Shown one piece after another: positions 45,755 to 52,124 of a DNA stretch of 52,124 nucleotides. Position 1 is the first letter of the stretch, and every line of letters begins with the position of its first letter. Under the pieces are notes generated by a model. The model was not told the origin of the DNA. It was given only the letters and a program-made list of their open reading frames with translations, and did no database searches. The stretch is taken from the NCBI GenBank assembly GCA_014695255.1, contig JACJNX010000029.1, positions 1-52,124 on the forward strand, given 5' to 3'. This DNA comes from Cyanobacteria bacterium FACHB-63. GTDB taxonomy: Bacteria > Cyanobacteriota > Cyanobacteriia > Leptolyngbyales > Leptolyngbyaceae. The translations under genes were made by a program, and so were the position numbers.

Positions 45755-46177
45755 ATGACTCAAACGGTTGAAGCCCTTTTTGAAGAGGGACTGGAGCGCT
45801 ACAAAGCTGGAGAAGCCCCAGAAAATCTGATTCCAGTGTTCAAAGAAATCTGCGATCGTTCTCGCAAAACGGGTGCAGCTTGGACTTGTTTATCGTGGCT
45901 CTATTTACTGGCGGATAAGCCTGCACTGGCATTTCCCGCTGCTCAAAAAGCGGTGAAACTGGTTCCTCAAGATGCACAAGCTCGCATCAATCTGATTTTG
46001 GCAATGTTGGATTTGTCGAAGCCAGGAGTCAGACCCCACGTTGAAATGGCACAACAATTAACCTTCGCGGTTGAAGAATTGCGCGACGAAGTGCAGCAAA
46101 ATATCGAAGATGGACTGGCAAGAAAACCCGACTGGAAGAGTTTGCAAAGAGTGAAAGCTTGGCTATTTGAATCCTAA
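45755..46177 (+). CDS. TPR-like conserved cyanobacterial protein
   Basis: The 140-residue all-helical protein has one clear TPR unit (AAWTCLSWLYLLADKPALAF, AAQKAVKLVPQDAQARINL) with flanking helices and starts MTQTVEALFEEGLERYKAGE. It resembles a small conserved cyanobacterial protein of unknown function. It is followed by a terminator at 46207. Confidence 0.78.
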   Translation: MTQTVEALFEEGLERYKAGEAPENLIPVFKEICDRSRKTGAAWTCLSWLYLLADKPALAFPAAQKAVKLVPQDAQARINLILAMLDLSKPGVRPHVEMAQQLTFAVEELRDEVQQNIEDGLARKPDWKSLQRVKAWLFES

Positions 46178-46206
46178 GAATCTCTTCATTTTTGTTTACA
46201 ATCTCC

Positions 46207-46238
46207 GAGAGTCAGAACGAAATTCTGGCTCTCTTTAT
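46207..46238 (+). terminator. Intrinsic terminator of the TPR-like gene
   Basis: GAGAGTCAGAA (46207-46217) pairs with TTCTGGCTCTC (46223-46233) with one G-U pair and is followed by TTTATT. Confidence 0.82.
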
Positions 46239-46240
46239 TG

Positions 46241-46600
46241 TGAAAAGCTGCTGTGTGAACTTTGCGTAACGCGATCGACGATTTATGCTACAAAATTGTT
46301 GCGCTTCGCTGTACAAAGCAATCTGATTAATTTATATACTGCAACATAGAATCAAATAATTTAATCATCGTCTTAGAAACTCGATGATAGTATTTGAAAA
46401 TCAGGATATATTCCTCATTTCTAACAGTCTTCTCGTCACTTTATAAAAGCAAAACACGGCTTGCATGAGATTTAATTCTTCACGCAATGCTGTATTTGTT
46501 ATCGATCAATAAGCTGTGATAGCGCGGCTTAAGCGATCCAGTTTTGCTTTGAATAAGTGCCGATCGGGCGATTTCTTTGTAGCTTAAGGAGCAAATTATC
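46241..46600. other. AT-rich gene-free spacer
   Basis: No gene is seen in these 360 bases. A frame at 46167-46349 runs through the terminator and has no protein-like features. A hairpin TCATCG/CGATGA lies at about 46367-46389. AAGGAG precedes the ATG at 46601. A promoter for that gene is presumably here but is not assignable. Confidence 0.45.
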
Positions 46601-46807
46601 ATGTCTATCGATCGCGTTGGCGTTAAACCTGGTACACGGAATCATAGAGGCTATTTTGTGCAGCAGGCATCGGGCTATGAATTAGTTGAGATGCACCGAT
46701 CGGGCTGGGCGGTAATTTGTTTGAATGATGCAGTCTGTCACTACGTTGATCCTGAAAATCTGCAATATTCACGCGACAAAGATTTCCCATCGGTTCGCGA
46801 TCTCTAG
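46601..46807 (+). CDS. Small hypothetical protein
   Basis: The 68-residue protein begins MSIDRVGVKPGTRNHRGYFV, looks beta-rich (SGYELVEMHRSGWAVICLND) and is not recognised. A strong AAGGAG site nine bases before the ATG and a terminator at 46838 support a real single-gene unit. Confidence 0.65.
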   Translation: MSIDRVGVKPGTRNHRGYFVQQASGYELVEMHRSGWAVICLNDAVCHYVDPENLQYSRDKDFPSVRDL

Positions 46808-46837
46808 TGTCAATTTATCCCTGAATCATTAGCGTTT

Positions 46838-46870
46838 GGGTTGCACTGAATTCAGTTGCAGCCCATTTTT
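46838..46870 (+). terminator. Intrinsic terminator after the small hypothetical gene
   Basis: GGGTTGCA (46838-46845) pairs with TGCAGCCC (46857-46864) and continues into an inner CTGAATTCAG palindrome, followed by ATTTTTT. Confidence 0.85.
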
Positions 46871-46880
46871 TGCTAAGTTA

Positions 46881-47153
46881 ATGAAGATAAATGACCGGAT
46901 TGAGTTTATGAAAGAAACGTTTTTTAAGTGGTTGAATACTGCGCTGATGTGGAACTTGTTTTTTGTGCTGCTGTGTTTTGGCTGGTTTGCGATCGCCCTG
47001 ATCGGTCAGGCTGCAAAAGTGCCACTCGGATTAAACCTGTGGCTTTCACTTTGGACACCTGTAATGCAGCCTGCTTTGGGCATTTTGATGGCGGGTGCGT
47101 TGATTAGCGGGGCAAGCAGTTGGATCGTCAAGCGCCTGAGTCCCACTGAATAA
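46881..47153 (+). CDS. Small two-helix membrane protein
   Basis: The protein of about 90 residues has two membrane segments (MWNLFFVLLCFGWFAIALIG and a second near MQPALGILMAGALISGASSW). It is not recognised. The ATG at 46881 lies after the terminator; an ATG at 46908 is an alternative, and an upstream in-frame TTG lies inside the terminator and is unlikely. It is convergent with the MbnH-like gene, three bases apart. Confidence 0.65.
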   Translation: MKINDRIEFMKETFFKWLNTALMWNLFFVLLCFGWFAIALIGQAAKVPLGLNLWLSLWTPVMQPALGILMAGALISGASSWIVKRLSPTE

Positions 47154-47155
47154 AA

Positions 47156-48307
47156 TCAATTTTGGCGATCGACATGAGGATCACTAAATGCCGGATTTTT
47201 CACAAAGGATTCATCGGTGATGCTGTGAAGGAAAGCGATCAGATCTTGCTTTTCACGATCGCTTAACTTAAACCCTTTCACAAATGAACTTTTAAGCGGA
47301 TTCTCGCTACCTACTCCCGTAAACTTACCCGCGTGAATCGTTCGACCTCCCGCCGCATAATGCTCGATTACCTGCTCTAGCGTACCAATACTGCCATCGT
47401 GCATATAAGGTGCAGTTAAGGCAATATTTCGCAAGGTTGGGGCTTTGAAACGTCCCATATCAGACGGCTTGAGAGTAATTTCGTGAATACCCGTGTTATT
47501 AGCAGGATAAGCACCTTTGTGATCGAGATTGTATAGACCAGTGTTATGGAAGGCAATCTCTTTGAAACCAGAACGGGAATGAACGGCGGAATCAGAAAAA
47601 TTAATTCCTCCGTGGCAATGAAAGCACTCCAATTTTTCACTTTCAAACAAGGCTTCCCCCCGTTTCGCAGCCTCTGAAATTGCTCGATCGTTCCCTCCAT
47701 AACGGTATTGATCGTAGGGCGAATTAAACGAAATCAGCGATCGTTCAAACGCTGCGATCGCTTTTGCCATTGTATTGATGCTGATTTCTTCAGATGCAGC
47801 AGCGAACAATTGACGGTACTGCGGATCGTTTCGCAGCATTGCAATAATTTCTGCTTCTTTGCCTGCCATGCCCATCTCGATCGGATGCTCTCCGAATAGC
47901 GGCACAAGAAGCTGCGTTTCTAGATCAGCCATGAGCGGATTTGCCCAAGTGAGTACCGAATTGTAAGCGACATTTGCTAAGCTCATCGCGTTTCGGGGAT
48001 GCGCCTCTCCGGTTGCACCGATCGACACCGATTTTTTCTCAGTAAAGGCGCGGGATTGGTCGTGACAGGTGGCACAAGAAAATTCACCCGTGACCGAAAG
48101 GCGCTTTTCATAAAAGAGATGCCGTCCGAGTTCGACTTTTGCAGCACTCATCGGATTGTTAACAGGCACGATCGGCAGTGGTGTCCATGCGGGAAGCTGC
48201 CAATCGTAGCTAGAGGTGGCATTGCTTCTAGAAAATGCAGCACTCAAGCCGATCGAAAGGCAAAAGGTGAGAAGCGTGAGAACCGCAAGGTTAAACCAGC
48301 GCTTCAT
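47156..48307 (-). CDS. mbnH: MbnH-like di-heme enzyme (MauG/cytochrome c peroxidase family)
   Basis: The 383-residue periplasmic enzyme has a signal/anchor segment (LAVLTLLTFCLSIGLSAAF) and two haem c motifs, CATCH at 78-82 and CFHCH at 228-232. The MauG/CcP family pattern includes RNAMSLANVAYNSVLTWANP, where Trp121 matches the inter-haem Trp, and APYMHDGSIGTLEQVIEHYA. In the metallo-mystery pair such an enzyme uses peroxide to oxidise a Trp of its partner MbnP to kynurenine. The ATG at 48307 overlaps the mbnP stop (ATGA), giving tight coupling; the frame is open further upstream to 48391 inside mbnP, but without a family-like N-terminus. Symbol is by family. Confidence 0.85.
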   Translation of the reverse strand: MKRWFNLAVLTLLTFCLSIGLSAAFSRSNATSSYDWQLPAWTPLPIVPVNNPMSAAKVELGRHLFYEKRLSVTGEFSCATCHDQSRAFTEKKSVSIGATGEAHPRNAMSLANVAYNSVLTWANPLMADLETQLLVPLFGEHPIEMGMAGKEAEIIAMLRNDPQYRQLFAAASEEISINTMAKAIAAFERSLISFNSPYDQYRYGGNDRAISEAAKRGEALFESEKLECFHCHGGINFSDSAVHSRSGFKEIAFHNTGLYNLDHKGAYPANNTGIHEITLKPSDMGRFKAPTLRNIALTAPYMHDGSIGTLEQVIEHYAAGGRTIHAGKFTGVGSENPLKSSFVKGFKLSDREKQDLIAFLHSITDESFVKNPAFSDPHVDRQN

Positions 48308-49185
48308 GGTCGCGGGGCAACTCGAAAGAACGTTTGACGGGCGGGTTTTCCAGCTTGAGGCAATCCAAAATTCGTCAGAATTGCAGTACAATCGCCGTCC
48401 TTAGGATCAGACATACAGCCAAGTCCAGTATCAGGCTGGTTCTTGGTCAAATTTGAGGTTGCCACTAGAGACTTAAGATCGGTAACAATGACGCTGTTTT
48501 GCGGGTTAAAGTTCTCAAACGTAATCGTTGCAGTATTCGGGTTTGCACAACTTTCTGGTTTTTGGCGATTGTTCGTGGCATTGCATCCGGTACTACCTAG
48601 ATGGATATTAAATCCCTGCTGTTTGTTGGATGAGTGGGGTTGATCGTGCTTCATTCCCGACATCGCCGGAGCAAAATCGATTCGAGCAAACTTATAGCCG
48701 CCTCTCCAGTTCCACCAGAGCGATGTGAGATTCAAAGGTGAAGGCGCGATCGTTGCATCTTCGTGATTGAGCTTAAACGGAACGCCCAACGTGAAGCGAA
48801 TTCCCTTGTAATTGCCTTTTGGAATCGTTCCAACAATACGATCGTTTGTCTCAGTCGTACCATTTGAACACATTCCGGTTTTATTTTCAAAATCGATCAG
48901 TGCAACGTTTTGGTATTGCCAGCGATTATCTTGAGTTAATGTAATGGGAACGACTTTTCCTTGAGCATCGATTAACGCTACATCTGAAACATAAAAGCGA
49001 AAATCAGCAGGAACAACAGAGGTTGCAGGCGTACCGAGTGAGTAAGTTGAATTACATTGAAACGATTGATCGCCAACCATTCCGCGAAATTGAATCGAAA
49101 CAGGCTGAGACGATTGAGCGATCGCACTTGGAATAGAAACCAGTAACGCGATCGCACCCCCAATCAAAGATAGCCGCAAGCTCAT
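48304..49185 (-). CDS. mbnP: MbnP-like secreted metal-binding protein (metallo-mystery pair, Cys motif)
   Basis: The 293-residue protein has a signal peptide (MSLRLSLIGGAIALLVSIPS, cleavage near AIAQ). The mature chain matches the MbnP family: FRFYVSDVALIDAQGKVVP, NDRIVGTIPKGNYKGIRFTL, LNLTSLWWNWRGGYKFARID and GFNIHLGSTGCNATNN. Cys residues at 44, 106, 201, 213, 257 and 266 include the family four-Cys motif, and His 141, 180, 184 and 195 are candidate ligands. The Trp cluster W157, W158, W160 includes the likely oxidised Trp. In methanotrophs MbnP binds Cu(I) through kynurenine. It is coupled to mbnH and lies 79 bases after the Nif3-like gene. Confidence 0.85.
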   Translation of the reverse strand: MSLRLSLIGGAIALLVSIPSAIAQSSQPVSIQFRGMVGDQSFQCNSTYSLGTPATSVVPADFRFYVSDVALIDAQGKVVPITLTQDNRWQYQNVALIDFENKTGMCSNGTTETNDRIVGTIPKGNYKGIRFTLGVPFKLNHEDATIAPSPLNLTSLWWNWRGGYKFARIDFAPAMSGMKHDQPHSSNKQQGFNIHLGSTGCNATNNRQKPESCANPNTATITFENFNPQNSVIVTDLKSLVATSNLTKNQPDTGLGCMSDPKDGDCTAILTNFGLPQAGKPARQTFFRVAPRP

Positions 49186-49264
49186 AACAAATCGAATTAA
49201 AACAAACTTCTCAACTCTAGGACAAGCACAACTCGGATTCAAAAGACGCGCTGTAAAACTTGGC

Positions 49265-49951
49265 TTATATGACGATCGTTCTCAACTCTGCCCAACGCTC
49301 CCGCAGTATCGCAGACAACGCCCGTAAACCCCACTGTTCACAGCGTCGATGCCCCACTTCAATCACACACATTCCCGTATCTAACACGGCTTGTTTAGCG
49401 GAAACACGAAACTGCCCGGTAATGTAAACGCTTGCACCTTGATTTGCTGCCGATCGAATCAAACCATCATTCATCGCCCCGACGATCGCAACTTTCCCCA
49501 CAGTATCCGCTTGTCCGAAGGCAGACTCATAACCCCCGAAAATCTCTCGCACCTGAACACAGTAGCGATCAAAACTTTGAGAGGGAACCCCTCCAATCAT
49601 GCCGATCGCTCGTTCTGCTTTGTATCCAAACGACTGCACGTTCACAAGCGATAATACATCTGCTAATTGCAAGTTGAATCCTAATGTCAACCGTTCATCG
49701 AACGCTAAATGATAAAATACGACACCAATATCAAGATTAGAATTAAGCTGCCAAGGACGATGTAAGAAGAGTGCATCAATTTGATTTTTTGTAATCCAGT
49801 AATCGATCTGCGGAATCGGTTCAAGTGCCAGTCCCAAACGACGAATTGGGCGATCGCTAACTCGATAAATTCCGCCTCGCTCCTCTTCAGGATACCGATC
49901 CACACTAAAGAAGCGATCGAGAAATTCAACCAGTGACTGCTGAGTAATCAT
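49265..49951 (-). CDS. Nif3-like dinuclear metal centre protein
   Basis: The 228-residue protein belongs to the Nif3/YbgI (GTP cyclohydrolase I type 2) fold family, toroid-forming metal proteins of uncertain function. The metal site motif normally reads HHP; here it is LFLHRPWQL, so one His is replaced by Arg. The C-terminal site VIEVGHRRCEQWGL keeps His and Glu. The chain is shorter than most. It overlaps the metallophosphoesterase stop by four bases, so the two are coupled. Confidence 0.78.
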   Translation of the reverse strand: MITQQSLVEFLDRFFSVDRYPEEERGGIYRVSDRPIRRLGLALEPIPQIDYWITKNQIDALFLHRPWQLNSNLDIGVVFYHLAFDERLTLGFNLQLADVLSLVNVQSFGYKAERAIGMIGGVPSQSFDRYCVQVREIFGGYESAFGQADTVGKVAIVGAMNDGLIRSAANQGASVYITGQFRVSAKQAVLDTGMCVIEVGHRRCEQWGLRALSAILRERWAELRTIVI

Positions 49952-51507
49952 GTCAGCACAATCGGATCAAGGGCGCGATCGTGCCACTGTCGCCTTGACC
50001 ACTCGGAAACATAAGGACGCAGAATAAACTTCACCGGATCATCTGCGGTGACATCAATCCTCACAAATGAGTAAGGGCGCTGTTTGTAAGCCCCCTGTCC
50101 GGTTCGCCCTACAAACAGTTGAGATTTAGCGACAATTCGCTCCTCTGAATCAATCTGCTCTGTAATCTCAGCTCCCTCTTCTCGCTGTCGCCGCAAACTA
50201 TAGCCGCTTCCCCCGCAGACCACCCAATTCATATTCGAGTCTGCGTGTCCAGTCTCTCCAGTCCGCAAATACTCAAAACAATGAGCATGACCATTCAGAA
50301 CCAGATCCACGATCGGGCGACCTTTCGGATCAATCTCCTTTGCCACATCATCGAGCACTTGCCGCAATCGATAGCGCACGGCTAAAGTTTGCGCCTGATA
50401 CCATTTCGTTGCCTCCGTCACATAAGGCGGATGATGAAAATAAACGACGCGCCCTCGCACTTCTGGAGATCGCCAAGACTGAACCAAGCGATCGCGCAAC
50501 CAATCTAACTGCTCATAATCGCTCTCAACACTCGTTTCCGCATTCAATTGTTTCTCAATATCAATCTGGATCTCTTCAAGCTGCTGCAATTTGACCCGGA
50601 TATCATCCGCTTGATCCGATTGTTCAGGTTCGTTAATATCAAGCCGAGAAATATCGACCATTAACTGCTGCATCTCTTGCTCGATCGCCGCACGTTGTTC
50701 GATTAACCGTCGCCGATCGGCTCGTCCTGCTTGACCTGTCGAAAGCGGGATCGGCTCATTAATCGTATTAGAATCGAGCGCAAAGAAATCAATCCCACCA
50801 TAGCGAAAGGTGTAGTAACGATTCGGCAATCGCGTGAACAATCCCGGTTGATACCGCAAGCATCGTCCGGTCGAGGTTTCAGCCGTGTAGTGTTGATCAA
50901 GATGCGCCGCTAATTTCCCATGCTGTTCTGCAACCGATAACAAATCCATGAACGCCTGCGCGAACGCTTTTCCCTGATGAGACCCATGAAATCGAATATC
51001 AAAATCAATCCGCGATTGTAGTAGTTTTCTAATCGGATAAGAGAGCTGTGAAAGAATTCCATAAACCAAAGGAAGATCATAATAATCATGATTTCCGAGC
51101 ACAGGCAAAAAGGGCAGATTAAACACCATTTGATTAAACGCAATCTGGCTCGGTGTTTCTCCTCCAACCAAAAACTCTCGATACGGCTCAATAAAATTCT
51201 GTGGATAAAACTCGCTAGAGCCAACCAGATAAATCACATCTCCGGTATGCAAAATAAAGCGAGATTCATCCCGGTGCGACAGCATTTGTTCTGCAATTCT
51301 GCGCTGAGGAAAATGTCCCGGATGCCGCCCAGATCCGCTATCCCCAATTACTAAGAATGAGAAAGCATCTTGCTCTTGATCGTCCTCGATCACTAATCGA
51401 GTTTGATCGATCCTGCGATCGATCACATTGGGTGTACGCCATTTCACGCGCTCCTGCATCTTTTGAATCTTGAGCGAGGTTGCCGGATCGGAAACGAATC
51501 TCATCAT
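49948..51507 (-). CDS. Metallophosphoesterase family protein
   Basis: The 519-residue calcineurin-fold protein has the metal motifs VIGDSGSG, LHTGDVIYLVG, VLGNHDYYD, YFHHPPYVT and LNGHAHCFEYL. An insertion at about 260-330 contains a helical, probably coiled-coil segment (RRRLIEQRAAIEQEMQQLMV). No signal peptide is seen, so it is likely cytoplasmic. It is the first gene of a minus-strand run with Nif3-like, MbnP and MbnH genes. Its substrate is unknown. Confidence 0.87.
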   Translation of the reverse strand: MMRFVSDPATSLKIQKMQERVKWRTPNVIDRRIDQTRLVIEDDQEQDAFSFLVIGDSGSGRHPGHFPQRRIAEQMLSHRDESRFILHTGDVIYLVGSSEFYPQNFIEPYREFLVGGETPSQIAFNQMVFNLPFLPVLGNHDYYDLPLVYGILSQLSYPIRKLLQSRIDFDIRFHGSHQGKAFAQAFMDLLSVAEQHGKLAAHLDQHYTAETSTGRCLRYQPGLFTRLPNRYYTFRYGGIDFFALDSNTINEPIPLSTGQAGRADRRRLIEQRAAIEQEMQQLMVDISRLDINEPEQSDQADDIRVKLQQLEEIQIDIEKQLNAETSVESDYEQLDWLRDRLVQSWRSPEVRGRVVYFHHPPYVTEATKWYQAQTLAVRYRLRQVLDDVAKEIDPKGRPIVDLVLNGHAHCFEYLRTGETGHADSNMNWVVCGGSGYSLRRQREEGAEITEQIDSEERIVAKSQLFVGRTGQGAYKQRPYSFVRIDVTADDPVKFILRPYVSEWSRRQWHDRALDPIVLT

Positions 51508-51816
51508 GAGCGACTAATCATTCTGCGCGACACCAAAACTTATCCTAACGAGCAAACTTGCTCGCGCCATCTTCTTCAGAAAGATTTCATTCAAGATGAT
51601 TGATTTAAGTCTATGAAGATTCGATAAATATTTCTATGTATAGGGGATCACTCTAAATCCTGTAACGCAGTCAAATCGATAAATCTTCTATGATCCCCAT
51701 GCTGAATCCGTTAAGAATCAAGATTGTACTGGGGTATACTGTTGTAAACATTGCGTTCTGCTTCTAATTCAGAACTTCAATGTGTCTTGTTCGATGGTGT
51801 GAATACGGAAGTGATC
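51508..51816 (+). promoter_or_regulatory. Upstream region of the second porin gene
   Basis: This 309-base spacer holds an 8-bp inverted repeat GGGGATCA (51643-51650) / TGATCCCC (51691-51698). A possible promoter is TTAAGA (51711-51716) with TATACT (51735-51740), spacing 18. No clear Fur box was found, although an iron-regulated gene might have one. A long leader of roughly 70 bases would follow. Confidence 0.35.
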
Positions 51817-52124
51817 ATGTCTAATAAATTGTGGAAATCGCTACTGGTCAATCCAGTGCTGCTTGGTGCTACGCTGACTGTCTCCGCTGCTCTTGGTGCA
51901 ACTGGCGTTGCTGCGAACGAAGTCAAAGCTGATGCAACGACTCAAACTGTTTCCTCACTCGATCAATTAAGTGCCTACAGCAATGAGGGTGTTGCTTCAG
52001 CAAATCAAGCTGGACAAGTCACCTCGGTTTCTCAGCTATCGGATGTGCGTCCCACTGACTGGGCTTTCCAAGCGCTCCAGTCTCTCGTCGAACGCTACGG
52101 CTGTATCGCTGGCTATCCTGATCG
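51817..52124 (+). CDS. Iron uptake porin, N-terminal part, cut by window edge
   Basis: From ATG 51817 the frame encodes MSNKLWKSLLVNPVLLGATL, a signal peptide, then a low-complexity stretch and the start of the SLH domain (TSVSQLSDVRPTDWAFQALQ, VERYGCIAGYPD). This is the characteristic beginning of cyanobacterial SLH-type iron uptake porins, which anchor to peptidoglycan and form outer-membrane channels. The remaining SLH domain, coiled coil and barrel lie beyond the window. It is a paralogue of the gene at the window start. Confidence 0.93.
   Translation, partial: MSNKLWKSLLVNPVLLGATLTVSAALGATGVAANEVKADATTQTVSSLDQLSAYSNEGVASANQAGQVTSVSQLSDVRPTDWAFQALQSLVERYGCIAGYPD

Noticed and set aside
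46167-46349. 60-codon frame after the TPR-like gene
   Set aside because: It reads straight through a clear intrinsic terminator and has no recognisable features.

Overview
The window looks like chromosomal DNA from a cyanobacterium, most likely a filamentous Leptolyngbya-like one. The palindrome GCGATCGC recurs throughout. The gene content is also typically cyanobacterial: SLH-type iron uptake porins at both edges, a PII protein, the cyanobacterial long-form IspH, CcdA/Ccs1 cytochrome c assembly, a Zam-like RNB protein, DUF3531 and Sll0314-type TPR proteins. Genus and species cannot be fixed from the sequence alone. No rRNA, tRNA, CRISPR array, intact transposase or phage gene was seen.

Layout. 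1-7.2 kb: 3' part of a frameshifted iron uptake porin, then the translation/transcription cluster rimP-nusA-ylxR-infB behind a hairpin-rich leader. 7.2-13.2 kb: acyl-CoA dehydrogenase-like protein, rhomboid protease, DUF4340 protein with purU, a divergent two-component pair, and a candidate Yfr2-like small RNA. 13.2-20.3 kb: EamA transporter, phosphoketolase, a hybrid histidine kinase with a degenerate receiver, small membrane proteins and a Crp-type regulator. 20.4-27.0 kb: fetAB metal exporter, then a plus-strand run of alcohol dehydrogenase, secreted protein, ftsW, ccdA and ccs1. 27.0-31.9 kb: remains of a HEPN/MNT toxin-antitoxin pair, queF, glnB, a DsbA-like lipoprotein, and a 1-kb gene-free stretch with a folded palindromic repeat and 21-bp tandem repeats. 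31.9-37 kb: a Zam-like RNB protein that has lost part of its catalytic motif, ubiX, a second ubiX fragment, an endonuclease/phosphatase-fold protein and a Crp/Fnr regulator. 37-47 kb: mainly conserved housekeeping genes (ispH, rsmG, ABC ATPases, DUF families). 47-51.5 kb: a minus-strand run of metallophosphoesterase, Nif3-like, MbnP-like and MbnH-like genes. 51.8 kb to the end: the start of another iron uptake porin.

The most interesting system is the MbnP/MbnH pair at 47.2-49.2 kb. A di-heme MauG-like enzyme is translationally coupled to a secreted Cys- and Trp-rich protein. In methanotrophs this pair makes a kynurenine-containing copper-binding protein, and here it sits in a cyanobacterium without methanobactin genes nearby. 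Also notable are the catalytically degraded Zam-like protein behind a long structured leader, the decayed HEPN/MNT locus, the folded repeat beside in-frame 21-bp repeats, and porin paralogues at both window edges, one broken exactly at a 12-bp palindrome. Metal handling recurs: porins, FetAB, MbnPH and IspH.
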